Origin: a virus
IMG/VR virus record: IMGVR_UViG_3300049793_000366
Coordinates: 248,865-312,864 of that record
Length of the DNA stretch: 64,000 bases
Direction: 5' to 3' (one strand)
Of the stretch, positions 18,087-25,991 are shown piece after piece; position 1 is the stretch's first letter, and each line of letters begins with the position of its first letter. A program made the position numbers and the translations under genes. Under the pieces are notes generated by a model. That model was given only the letters and a program-made list of their open reading frames with translations, was not told the origin of the DNA and ran no database searches.

Positions 18087-18475
18087 TGAAATACCTAGAG
18101 AAATATAACGACACTTATTTAGCTAATGCTCCAAAAGAGGATATAGTTAAAGATTGGTTTATGGCTGAATTTGAAGGTAATAAATACTGTGATGTAGAGA
18201 ATATCACGGTTACCAGAGGTGCCTATAATATGAGAAAGGGTATAAGATTTTACCAATATAAAGTAATACTGTTACAAGACTTTAGTAAATCCTCAGATAT
18301 TCTTGCGAATAAAAGTACTAAGAGTGTAGAAAATTTTAATGATATCACTCTTAATAAGATGGAAAGAAAGTATAGTATAATAATCAATGAACATATGGTT
18401 AAGTTTAAATCATATAGTGAAGTAGAAACTACAATTAGCTTCTACTTCAGTGATCCTATATCATTTCATAACTAA
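18086..18475 (+). CDS. Hypothetical protein, partner of the preceding gene
   Basis: 129 aa. The start (MKYLEKYNDTYLANA) is a weaker version of the late-protein N-terminal tag, with Tyr-x3-Tyr instead of x2. The rest is a small beta-rich domain (GIRFYQYKVILLQDF, ETTISFYFSD). It shares one base with the upstream stop, and its stop is 1 nt from the stop of the convergent gp46-like gene. Confidence 0.7.
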   Translation: MKYLEKYNDTYLANAPKEDIVKDWFMAEFEGNKYCDVENITVTRGAYNMRKGIRFYQYKVILLQDFSKSSDILANKSTKSVENFNDITLNKMERKYSIIINEHMVKFKSYSEVETTISFYFSDPISFHN

Positions 18476-18476
18476 A

Positions 18477-20168
18477 TTATTGAACTTCTTCTATATTAGA
18501 GAAGATATCTTTATTAATTCTTATAATCCTATCAAAATACTCCTGACTCAAAATAGAGTGATGTACTAAGAAGATATTGATGTTATAATCATTAGCAAAC
18601 GCACGTAATAGCTCCAATATTGAATAAATACCCTCAACATCAATTGAAGCGAAAACCTCATCTAAGAATAGAATATTAATGTGTCGCTTAGTTCTTATTA
18701 ACTTTAAATAGGCAATCATAATTGCAATATTTACTTTCTTAGTTTCACCAGTTGATAGACTTTCATGTTCTACTTCACTTGACAATACTTTAATAGTAGC
18801 CGTGAATGTATCATCCAATATTACTTCAAATGGTAGACCCATTTGCTTAATGTTCTCAGCAATGAAGTGGTTAATCGGTTTAATGATTGACGATATAATA
18901 GACTTCTTAACACCATCTTCTGAGAAGATTTTAGAAAGTTCTTTGTAGTATAATTCCTTATCCTTACAGTTATAAGAGTTATCCTGTGATATAGTCTTCT
19001 TCTCAGTTAATTCTACAATAGTGTTTTTAAATTCTGCTGTATTATCACTTGAATTGTCTTCATTGATTGACTCTTGTTGTTTCTGTAATTGCTCTAATTT
19101 AGTTTTAAGGTTGCGTAAGTAATAAGTCATATCATTATAGACTTTATTGGTCTCATTAGATATACCAGTCAATTTATTCTGACGTTCTCTTATTGCTTTA
19201 ATATTATTCTCAAGCTCAATTCTCATAGCATCCAATGATGCTTTCTTCTCAACCAAACTATCTTTAAATTCGCTATGAATAGCATCAGTTAAATCGGATT
19301 GACAGGTAGGACACTTACCCAACTCATATAAGTCAAGTTGCTTCTGAACGTTCTTAATTTCATTCTGGATAGTGATGAATTCTTTCTTCTCTTTATCAAT
19401 CTCATCGGTCAATTCTTTTTCCTTAACCTTTATTCTTTCAATCTTATCCTTTAAAGTTTGATACTCATCTTTCTTAGATGATATGTCTTCCTTAATTTGT
19501 TCTATCTCTACTTGCTTTGATTCTTTCTCTTTCTGAATCGCTGTTTCGATTGAACGCTTGATAGAGTTTATTGAATCTTCGAGAGTTCTTATCTCAGAGT
19601 CTAATCTTACTATCTGTGCTTTATTCTCTTTATTGATATCTTTTAATATTGAATTTAATATATTGATAACTTCTAAATTGAATAACTTATCCAATAACAA
19701 TTGCTTTTCTTCTGTTGATAATGATATGAAGTTTTTGAAGTCGTTTATACTCATTGATATGAAAGACTTGAAAGTTTCTATATCTACCCCAACATACTTT
19801 TGTATCTTATCTTCAAGATTTGATTTACCAGCTTTGTCATTAGGTATACCATTTTCGATTAGGGTTAAAACATTCGGGTTTAGACCACGTTGTATTTCAA
19901 CTTCTGTTCCGTTTGAAACAAATTCAATTTTAGTGAATAATTCGTTGTTGATTCTGTTTGGTAGAGTTGCTTGTGTAACCCATTTTTTCCTTTTTCCTCT
20001 AACTTTACCGTAGAGTGAATAATCGATTGATTCTATCAGAGAAGATTTCCCGTTACCGTTCTGCCCGACTAATAATATTAGTTCGCCTTTTTCTGTATTT
20101 AATACTAAGTGTTGTTCGTTGTTTCCAAATGATTTGAAGTTACGTAGACTGATGCCTTTTATAATCAT
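18477..20168 (-). CDS. SbcC/Rad50-like recombination ATPase (T4 gp46-like)
   Basis: 563 aa, the size of phage gp46. Walker A GQNGNGKSS (35-43); long coiled coils on both sides of a zinc hook KCPTC (about 285-289); ABC signature LSTGETKK (about 470-477); Walker B ILFLDEVFASID (about 500-511); a final His-containing switch (VHHS). With the Mre11-like nuclease gp47 it resects DNA ends for recombination-dependent replication. The gp47 partner is not in this window. It is convergent with late genes and divergent from 20234. Confidence 0.92.
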   Translation of the reverse strand: MIIKGISLRNFKSFGNNEQHLVLNTEKGELILLVGQNGNGKSSLIESIDYSLYGKVRGKRKKWVTQATLPNRINNELFTKIEFVSNGTEVEIQRGLNPNVLTLIENGIPNDKAGKSNLEDKIQKYVGVDIETFKSFISMSINDFKNFISLSTEEKQLLLDKLFNLEVINILNSILKDINKENKAQIVRLDSEIRTLEDSINSIKRSIETAIQKEKESKQVEIEQIKEDISSKKDEYQTLKDKIERIKVKEKELTDEIDKEKKEFITIQNEIKNVQKQLDLYELGKCPTCQSDLTDAIHSEFKDSLVEKKASLDAMRIELENNIKAIRERQNKLTGISNETNKVYNDMTYYLRNLKTKLEQLQKQQESINEDNSSDNTAEFKNTIVELTEKKTISQDNSYNCKDKELYYKELSKIFSEDGVKKSIISSIIKPINHFIAENIKQMGLPFEVILDDTFTATIKVLSSEVEHESLSTGETKKVNIAIMIAYLKLIRTKRHINILFLDEVFASIDVEGIYSILELLRAFANDYNINIFLVHHSILSQEYFDRIIRINKDIFSNIEEVQ

Positions 20169-20221
20169 GCATATTCGTTAATTTTTCTCTTGTATTCTAT
20201 GCTTTTATTGTTGAATTGTTT

Positions 20222-20230
20222 AATATATAG
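20222..20230 (+). promoter_or_regulatory. Late-type AT motif, 3 nt before ATG (AATATATAG)
   Basis: AATATATAG ends 3 nt before the ATG at 20234; perfect match to the recurring motif and spacing. Confidence 0.6.
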
Positions 20231-20233
20231 TAG

Positions 20234-21019
20234 ATGCGTTTGAAAAAATTCGATACTTTTAATGAGAGCTGGTATTCAGTAGCCGCTAGAATGGTTAACT
20301 CTACACCAAGTAAAGATAGAATTATGGATTTCAGTAAGCCAAGTAATAACGACTTTAGAGTACCAAGTGCTAAAATTATATATCCAGACAACGCAATTAT
20401 TGAATTTGTCATACAGGAAAATATATACTCAGACATCGAAACTTACAAATTATTAGAGCCAAAAATGGCAATGAATGGTGATAGAAGATGTTATAGTACG
20501 GCGCTTATGTATTATACATTATTTGGTAGTGGTCTTCAATTTGATAACTTTGAAGAATATACATTGGTTAGGGGATATTTAAATAAAGCTGACGTAAATG
20601 AACACACATTTGATGGTTATATCGTGGGTGATAATGGATTTTATGAAACTGGTATAAGATTATCTACGAAAGAAGCGGGAAATTACGTATATTCACCTCT
20701 TGATGATGGTCTTATACAAATATTAACTAGTAATAAAGATACTTTTCACTATTTACGAAAGAATGTATCTGTTGGTAAGAAGTTACTTTATAAGGTAAAG
20801 GATCACATTTTAGATGATAATGAAATAGATTTAAGAACAGAAATTGGTGGCGTACCAGCGGTTTTAATATTATATAGCAATATAGCATTTAACTGGGATT
20901 ATAAACAAGCAGAAGCTTGTAAAGCCATTCTAAACTATGCTGGATTAGCATCATTTAGAGGTATAAACATTGCTTCGATAAAAGGATTTAGTGATTTAGG
21001 AGAACTATTCTATGTATAA
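20234..21019 (+). CDS. Late protein with N-terminal tag, function unknown
   Basis: 261 aa. N-terminus MRLKKFDTFNESW fits the tag [IL]-K-x-F-x-x-F followed by N-E-S, the same ending as the protein at 23728 (IFNES); Glu-Ser there could be a prohead-protease site. The body is alpha/beta with no recognised catalytic motif. Followed by an overlapping M28-like peptidase and a 48-aa tagged peptide, forming a three-gene unit behind one late-type motif. Confidence 0.72.
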   Translation: MRLKKFDTFNESWYSVAARMVNSTPSKDRIMDFSKPSNNDFRVPSAKIIYPDNAIIEFVIQENIYSDIETYKLLEPKMAMNGDRRCYSTALMYYTLFGSGLQFDNFEEYTLVRGYLNKADVNEHTFDGYIVGDNGFYETGIRLSTKEAGNYVYSPLDDGLIQILTSNKDTFHYLRKNVSVGKKLLYKVKDHILDDNEIDLRTEIGGVPAVLILYSNIAFNWDYKQAEACKAILNYAGLASFRGINIASIKGFSDLGELFYV

Positions 21020-21755
21020 TAAAATATATGAATTCTGCGCGGTTAGAAACCTTGGTGGTGTTTTTAAAAACAGTGCTGATGAACCAACACCAAGAGTTAA
21101 ATTTATAATGAATCTTCTGAATTCAGAGGGTATCGAATTCACACTTGATAAGTTTGTCTCTAATGAAACTACGTGTTATAATATCATAATGAAAGGTACA
21201 TCAAATAGAATGGTTGTAGCTCATCATGATGTTGCTAACCCTGCTGTTGATAACGCTAATGATAATAGCTGTTCTGTTATAAATGCTATAATGGTTAAGA
21301 AGTTATTACCGGCTATGAATGTAGTTCTAACGGATGGTGAAGAATACGGTGGTATAGGCGCAAATTATTTGTCTGCTCAGATAAACAACGGTGATTTCGG
21401 AGCTATTGAATGGGTTCTTAACTTGGAATTAACTGGTATTGGTGGTAAGAATTTCTTCATAGGAAATTACACTGGTAAATTATACGACCACATCAAATCA
21501 CTATTTGAATGTCCAGTTTTAAATACACCATTTAATGATTCTGTTATTTTCAGAAAAAACAATATAGATTCGGTTGTTATAAATCCGTTACCAATATTAT
21601 TAGACGGAGAATCACCACTTAAATACAATGGTGTTTTCTTAGACCATAAAATACTATACAGATGTCACACACCACAGGACACTGTTGATAAAATAAGTAC
21701 GGGCGAAATGAAAGAGTTCGTAGAAGAAGTGGTTATAAAAATACTAACATCGTAA
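21012..21755 (+). CDS. M28/M20-like zinc metallopeptidase
   Basis: 247 aa. Ordered metal and catalytic motifs of the co-catalytic zinc peptidase fold: VVAHHDV (H71/H72, D73), DNANDN (80-85, bridging Asp), TDGEEYGGIGA (E110 base, E111 ligand), NLELTG (E139), and a late RCHTPQDT (His near 222). Such enzymes are aminopeptidases, carboxypeptidases or peptide amidohydrolases. Phage copies are unusual. It overlaps the upstream gene by 8 nt and abuts the downstream 48-aa gene (TAAATG). It could process peptides from the prohead or host; substrate unknown. Confidence 0.8.
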   Translation: MYNKIYEFCAVRNLGGVFKNSADEPTPRVKFIMNLLNSEGIEFTLDKFVSNETTCYNIIMKGTSNRMVVAHHDVANPAVDNANDNSCSVINAIMVKKLLPAMNVVLTDGEEYGGIGANYLSAQINNGDFGAIEWVLNLELTGIGGKNFFIGNYTGKLYDHIKSLFECPVLNTPFNDSVIFRKNNIDSVVINPLPILLDGESPLKYNGVFLDHKILYRCHTPQDTVDKISTGEMKEFVEEVVIKILTS

Positions 21756-21902
21756 ATGAAGTATATTAGGTTATATGAAGAATTTGTACTTAGTGGAGTA
21801 GAAACAGAAGAAGATGAATTACAGGATGTAAAAATCCTGAATAACGAAGTTACCCAGGATTCAAATGGTGTAATAAACATTAAAGGTTGGTCTAAGTATT
21901 AG
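21756..21902 (+). CDS. 48-aa late peptide with N-terminal tag
   Basis: Short gene starting directly at the upstream stop (TAAATG), stop TAG at 21900-21902. Its N-terminus MKYIRLYEEFVLSG is the closest match here to the T4 internal-protein capsid targeting sequence MKTYQEFIAE (Tyr-x-Glu-Phe-[IV]). The rest is acidic (ETEEDEL) then strand-like. It overlaps the convergent gene's stop by 11 nt. Coupling and the tag support a real gene; possible internal head peptide. Confidence 0.65.
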   Translation: MKYIRLYEEFVLSGVETEEDELQDVKILNNEVTQDSNGVINIKGWSKY

Positions 21903-22248
21903 ACTGAGTACCAACTGTAATCTCAGATTCATCAATATGTTCACCGAAAATTAAATCTTGTGGTACATATTTACTCAAATCTAAATCATCGATAGAATTA
22001 ATCATCTGTGCGTGTGGTACTGTTAGTTTCTTAAGCTGAACCAGTAATCCCTCGTAGTGAGAATGTTCTTCAATATCTGATACATTTAGTTTATCTTTTA
22101 ATGCATCTGTTATAGTAACAACACACTTTTCGTTGTTATACCAGTAAGTGATATCATAAGCAGTGCTATCTATCACTAAAGTCACTAATGTTAATATACC
22201 ATCACCGACTCTACCCATGTAGTCTTTTATAGAAATGTTCCAATTCAT
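21892..22248 (-). CDS. Hypothetical protein
   Basis: 118 aa, beginning MNWNISIKDYMGRVGDG, with a strand-rich first half (LTLVTLVIDSTAYDITYWYN) and an acidic C-terminus lacking the C-terminal tag. Last gene of a leftward trio (22652, 22450, 22248). Function unknown. Confidence 0.65.
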   Translation of the reverse strand: MNWNISIKDYMGRVGDGILTLVTLVIDSTAYDITYWYNNEKCVVTITDALKDKLNVSDIEEHSHYEGLLVQLKKLTVPHAQMINSIDDLDLSKYVPQDLIFGEHIDESEITVGTQSNT

Positions 22249-22252
22249 AATT

Positions 22253-22450
22253 TTATTCTTCTTTTAATAATTCGTCTATTTTAGTTTCTCTGTTTGACAT
22301 TTTAATTCTGCTTATCAATTCATCAGATGTACTATTTAGATATTCTGTATATGAGATGCTTTTATCCAACTCTTTTGCTATATACTCAGAATAGTCAATT
22401 TGTGCATTTAATGCTTCCATAACATATTCTTGGTAGCTAATTGTGTTCAT
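22253..22450 (-). CDS. Small hypothetical protein with C-terminal tag
   Basis: 65 aa, largely helical, with three similar SYxEY(I/V/L) segments (ISYQEYVMEAL, IDYSEYIAKEL, ISYTEYLN), an internal repeat of about 16 residues. It ends RETKIDELLKEE, a clear copy of the shared tag. It overlaps the upstream gene by 14 nt. Confidence 0.72.
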   Translation of the reverse strand: MNTISYQEYVMEALNAQIDYSEYIAKELDKSISYTEYLNSTSDELISRIKMSNRETKIDELLKEE

Positions 22451-22652
22451 CTATGACAATTTTTATTTTTTCATCTCGTTTTCTACTACCGAAAGTAGAT
22501 ACTATTTCATTTAACTCAGATAAATCATCTGGTATTGAACCAGCGTTATACCAATTGCCATCCAAAAACACACATATTATACTTTCATCTGCGTTAAAAA
22601 AACAATCTCCATGTTGTGGGTTCTTAATAGGACCTGATAACCAATTTAGCAC
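22437..22652 (-). CDS. Small hypothetical protein with variant C-terminal tag
   Basis: 71 aa from a GTG at 22652. The frame is open upstream to 22683, and an ATA codon followed by DEFTITK could be the true non-canonical start; no ATG exists. It has a beta-rich core (DESIICVFLDGNWYN) and ends KRDEKIKIVIDEHN, a variant of the R-x3-[IL]-x-x-[IV]-[IV] tag. First gene of a leftward trio. Confidence 0.6.
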   Translation of the reverse strand: MLNWLSGPIKNPQHGDCFFNADESIICVFLDGNWYNAGSIPDDLSELNEIVSTFGSRKRDEKIKIVIDEHN

Positions 22653-22690
22653 TTTGGTTATAGTAAATTCATCTATGTTTGTTTAAATAA

Positions 22691-22717
22691 AAAAAGCGAC
22701 CATTTAAGTCGCTTTTT
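22691..22717 (-). terminator. Rho-independent terminator
   Basis: Perfect 10-bp stem AAAAAGCGAC / GTCGCTTTTT (22691-22700, 22708-22717) with a 7-nt loop and T/A runs on both sides. It lies just past the stop of the leftward gene 22719-23084. Confidence 0.85.
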
Positions 22718-22718
22718 A

Positions 22719-23084
22719 TTATTGTCCTCCGCCATCTGGTGGCAATGGTGGTTGTGGTTCCTCAATCGGTGGAGTTGGTGGTGTAGGTGGTGTATTAGTT
22801 AATACATCCTTCTCACCAGACTTCTTCAAACCTAATAATACAAGGTGATGTGATAGAATCATACCGAAGATAACAATGTGTGGAGTTGGTACTTCATACG
22901 TTTCTCCACCACCTTTATTCCAAGTAACAATAGCGTTTCCTATTTCAATACCAGCGAATACTATTCCAGCGAATAGAATACTAGCTAATATATAATATGA
23001 AGAAACTCTGATGTGTGAAACCTTCCCAGCAGCGTTAAGCACAGATTTAGCAATGATGCTAAAATTTTTCTTTAAAAAATCCAT
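22719..23084 (-). CDS. Two-helix membrane protein with Pro-rich tail
   Basis: 121 aa. Two predicted membrane helices (about 29-50, YYILASILFAGIVFAGIEIG; and about 69-85, HIVIFGMILSHHLVLLG) and a C-terminal Pro-rich tail (TPPTPPTPP, PQPPLPPDGG). A late-type AT motif lies 20 nt before its ATG and a terminator follows it. Size and two-helix topology fit a holin or other lysis/membrane protein, but no lysin is adjacent, so this is only a possibility. Confidence 0.7.
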   Translation of the reverse strand: MDFLKKNFSIIAKSVLNAAGKVSHIRVSSYYILASILFAGIVFAGIEIGNAIVTWNKGGGETYEVPTPHIVIFGMILSHHLVLLGLKKSGEKDVLTNTPPTPPTPPIEEPQPPLPPDGGGQ

Positions 23085-23104
23085 AGTTTTCCAGTTATTT
23101 TATA

Positions 23105-23113
23105 GTATATATT
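23105..23113 (-). promoter_or_regulatory. Late-type AT motif (AATATATAC)
   Basis: Minus-strand AATATATAC, 20 nt before the ATG at 23084; long-spacing class. Confidence 0.5.
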
Positions 23114-23128
23114 ATTCTATAAAACAAA

Positions 23129-23150
23129 GAAGCCCTCAACTGAGGGCTTC
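23129..23150 (-). terminator. Rho-independent terminator
   Basis: GAAGCCCTCA / TGAGGGCTTC, a 10-bp perfect stem with a 2-base AC core (effective loop larger), followed on the minus strand by a T-rich run. It sits just past the stop of the leftward gene 23153-23677. Confidence 0.8.
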
Positions 23151-23152
23151 TA

Positions 23153-23677
23153 CTATTTCTTTTTCTTAGTCTTACCTAAGTTTTTAACCTTTTTGTCGTC
23201 TATCTTTTCGTCTTTATCTTTAGACTTTTTAGTATCGATGACTTTCTTCTCAGATAATACAGCACTTCCTACTAAGTCCATTACTCTATTTACTGCGTCT
23301 TCGATATCACCAGCAACTACTGGGATTTTCTTAGTACCAGTATTCGCGCCTTTGACTAAGAATCCGTCAAATTCTGCTACATACTCAATTCTGGTACCAT
23401 CTTGTTCAATTGTATTACCCATTGGTTCAACACCCAATGCTTCTGCTAACTGTTTCATAGCTCTGTCACCAATATAACCAGTTTCTCCTTCATATTCATC
23501 TACAACATCAGTAGAAGCTTCTGGTGCTATTTCTGGTGAATTACCTTCGTGTGGTACTTCTTGTGTATCATCTGGCGTAGAAGCCTCTAAATTAGCATCC
23601 TCGTCATTTATAATTGAATCTTGGAATTCCTCGTTTTTCTTGATAAATTCGCCATATCCTTTAATAATTCTGTTCAT
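23153..23677 (-). CDS. Acidic/basic late protein with N-terminal tag
   Basis: 174 aa. N-terminus MNRIIKGYGEFIKKNEEF matches the late-protein tag and T4 CTS spacing (Tyr-x-Glu-Phe-Ile). Residues 25-70 are acidic and low complexity; 72-145 form a small folded domain (MKQLAEALGVEP, VEYVAEFDGF-like, DAVNRVMDLV); the last 30 residues are Lys-rich (KKSKDKDEK, KTKKKK). A processed, DNA-contacting internal head protein would fit this layout (inference). Own late-type motif upstream and terminator downstream. Confidence 0.72.
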   Translation of the reverse strand: MNRIIKGYGEFIKKNEEFQDSIINDEDANLEASTPDDTQEVPHEGNSPEIAPEASTDVVDEYEGETGYIGDRAMKQLAEALGVEPMGNTIEQDGTRIEYVAEFDGFLVKGANTGTKKIPVVAGDIEDAVNRVMDLVGSAVLSEKKVIDTKKSKDKDEKIDDKKVKNLGKTKKKK

Positions 23678-23700
23678 AGTAAAAATATTTTTTAGTAAGT

Positions 23701-23709
23701 CTATATATT
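23701..23709 (-). promoter_or_regulatory. Late-type AT motif (AATATATAG)
   Basis: Minus-strand AATATATAG, 23 nt before the ATG at 23677. It is back to back with the plus copy at 23716-23724. Confidence 0.5.
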
Positions 23710-23715
23710 ATAAAT

Positions 23716-23724
23716 TATATATAC
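23716..23724 (+). promoter_or_regulatory. Late-type AT motif, 3 nt before ATG (TATATATAC)
   Basis: TATATATAC ends 3 nt before the ATG at 23728. Confidence 0.55.
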
Positions 23725-23727
23725 ATT

Positions 23728-24189
23728 ATGAAACACTTGAAGTCATTTAAGATATTTAATGAGTCTTATTCAACAAGGGCTAACTTTAATCCACTTGAAC
23801 CTGTTCATATGCCACACTCTGATAATGTTTATGGTTATAGAATGCCTGGTGAGGGTGGTGATGATAGCGTTGTTGGTGATGAGTTTAGCAAACTAATGGT
23901 TTCTAAGTTAGTTTCTGAGGATGACATTCGTTGGTCTACTTATAATGCTGTTAAAATAGCACTTGATTATTGGGATGCGATAAGTGATGAAGAATGGATA
24001 GAAGTTGACGAAGAATTTAAGCAACGTGTAATAGAAAATCCTGAGAACCCAGCACCAGCTATAATTAAATTTCTGAAAAGATATGATAACTTAGATGAAG
24101 AGTTACTAAGACTCAAAGCTAAGATTGAAGGATTTATCGAGAAGGATAAAGGATTCTTCGGTAGATTGAAAGACCGTTTTAAAAAGTAA
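23728..24189 (+). CDS. Late protein with N-terminal tag
   Basis: 153 aa. N-terminus MKHLKSFKIFNESY has the tag L-K-x-F-x-x-F with N-E-S, identical in layout to the protein at 20234. The C-terminal half is helical and acidic, ending in a basic GRLKDRFKK. No catalytic motif. Single gene behind a late-type motif; its end overlaps the convergent nucleotidyltransferase-like gene by 11 nt. Candidate internal head protein. Confidence 0.72.
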   Translation: MKHLKSFKIFNESYSTRANFNPLEPVHMPHSDNVYGYRMPGEGGDDSVVGDEFSKLMVSKLVSEDDIRWSTYNAVKIALDYWDAISDEEWIEVDEEFKQRVIENPENPAPAIIKFLKRYDNLDEELLRLKAKIEGFIEKDKGFFGRLKDRFKK

Positions 24190-25426
24190 AATACTCATCT
24201 TGCTTTGCATACTTTCTCTGTTCGTGTATTATCTTACGAGCTTTCAAAGACATGAGTAAAACATCATCATCTGATATATCAGCATTTGATATCTTACACA
24301 CTCTCAATATACCGTTTGTTGTTTCAGTATCAGTGAGTTCTTCTAATTTTTTAATAACCAATATTTGCTCATTGAAGTTTAATCCTTCTAACGTTATTTC
24401 AATCTGTTGTATGTTTGTATAATATTTGTTTAACAGTTCAATATCTGAGTCAGATGTAGTTGATGTTAAATATTCCTTATCTCTTGACCACATATGACCG
24501 AACTTATCCCACATACGTTCTCTTACAGGGCTATCGAATACATTTCTAATATAGAAATCCAAATCATTCAGAGAATGTAGATGTCTAACACCAGTATAAC
24601 CAGATGTAAGTAAAATCTCTGATAATAGATCCTGATTCCTGGTTCTATCAACCGTGTTGAATGTCCATAGCTTACCATTTGTCTCACCCTTCCAACCAGC
24701 GTCTTTCCATTCATCCGTATCAACAGATTGTAGTATGATATTATATTCGGCTAATTCTTCAATCCACTCGAACTTAATCATATTCATATATTTCTCACCA
24801 AAGTAATGTCTGATGTAATTTTCAAAGCCTTGTTTACGAGCTATTGTTAAATATTTAAATTCGATTTTCTTATTTAACTTAGCACCTAACTCATCTCTCT
24901 TCTTAAGAATTCTAACAAGTGTATGAGATGGTGTATTGGCACAAACTACTTTCAATTCACTCGTTTTTATGAATTCATCGAAATGTTTTGAGTAAAACAA
25001 TTCACCAGTTTCTAAATCATAACCAACTTGTGTACAGTTTATATCAAATGATTCGATTATCAGATTAGGGTCACATATGTTTGATGTATATGTAACCGTA
25101 TTCAAAAGACCATCTCTGGAATGTTCTTCTATGCGATAGAATTTATTATGACTTGACTCGTATTTAATACCAGAATATGTATCAATCTTCCTGGCCTTTT
25201 CTTTTTCAATCCAAGTATATTTTTTGTATCTATCCTTATCTAAAGATGAAGACTCAATGAATCCACCATAAACAAAAATATCAATGTCGTTGACCGGTAT
25301 TGATTTTCCTGTAACCTTTTCCCAGATTTTATTTGCGATGGCACCACCGGCTAATAATCCTTGCTTTGGTAATTGTTGTAATTGGTTTAGTTCGTTGATT
25401 ATCTCTGGAACATATTTAGTCCACAT
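24179..25426 (-). CDS. Nucleotidyltransferase-like protein
   Basis: 415 aa. Residues 22-54 contain GLLAGGAIANKIWE and NDIDIFVYGG: the Gly-Gly helix start and D-x-D metal site of the pol-beta/CCA-adding superfamily. Its further regions contain a helical part (RILKKRDELGAKL) and a long C-terminal region without recognised motifs. Last gene of the leftward operon running from guanylate kinase through PolB. The acceptor could be tRNA, another RNA or protein. Confidence 0.7.
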   Translation of the reverse strand: MWTKYVPEIINELNQLQQLPKQGLLAGGAIANKIWEKVTGKSIPVNDIDIFVYGGFIESSSLDKDRYKKYTWIEKEKARKIDTYSGIKYESSHNKFYRIEEHSRDGLLNTVTYTSNICDPNLIIESFDINCTQVGYDLETGELFYSKHFDEFIKTSELKVVCANTPSHTLVRILKKRDELGAKLNKKIEFKYLTIARKQGFENYIRHYFGEKYMNMIKFEWIEELAEYNIILQSVDTDEWKDAGWKGETNGKLWTFNTVDRTRNQDLLSEILLTSGYTGVRHLHSLNDLDFYIRNVFDSPVRERMWDKFGHMWSRDKEYLTSTTSDSDIELLNKYYTNIQQIEITLEGLNFNEQILVIKKLEELTDTETTNGILRVCKISNADISDDDVLLMSLKARKIIHEQRKYAKQDEYFTF

Positions 25427-25428
25427 AA

Positions 25429-25977
25429 TTAAATTTTATTAAGGTTGATAGTTCGTGTTATATGTTTGCATATCTCATCTGCTGCTAAATGGATATCGTC
25501 TTTTTCAATATTATATTCTATGTAAGGAATTTTATTATCAGTCAATAGTTTTTTGTATTCACTATCTACTTGTAATGCACCTTCTAATGTTTGTGTTCTA
25601 CCGTTTGGATTGTATTCAGTAGAACGACATAAATGATAGTTTACTGTGTTTAATTTAAAAAACTCATATAGAACTAAGTCTTTTAAATATGTGTTATTTG
25701 TTTCATCATATATGATTGAATTAATCAAAGGTGAATCAGTAATAACAACATCTACTTTACCATTTAATCTATATAATCGACTGTGTTGTTTTCCGAAAAT
25801 ATAAATTTGATTTTTAAGCTTATGAAAACTCTCTTCCCAAACAACATCCTTTGCATATTCTAATGCCATTTCGCAATCGATATTTCTCTTCTTTAATATT
25901 GCGAATATTTCAGCACAGAAGGTACTTTTGCCAGTACCAGGTCCTCCAAATAAATTTACAAATAATGTTTGTTTCAT
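25429..25977 (-). CDS. P-loop kinase-like ATPase
   Basis: 182 aa. Walker A FGGPGTGKSTFC (10-21); Walker B-like VDVVITDSPL (about 74-83); Arg-rich lid region near 119-133 (CRSTEYNPNGRT). Layout matches small nucleoside or nucleotide kinase-like AAA proteins found in phages (NadR-like fold). Between PolB and a nucleotidyltransferase in a nucleotide/replication operon, so a metabolite or end kinase is likely; substrate unresolved. Confidence 0.75.
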   Translation of the reverse strand: MKQTLFVNLFGGPGTGKSTFCAEIFAILKKRNIDCEMALEYAKDVVWEESFHKLKNQIYIFGKQHSRLYRLNGKVDVVITDSPLINSIIYDETNNTYLKDLVLYEFFKLNTVNYHLCRSTEYNPNGRTQTLEGALQVDSEYKKLLTDNKIPYIEYNIEKDDIHLAADEICKHITRTINLNKI

Positions 25978-25991
25978 GTTTCTCTCTTGTA

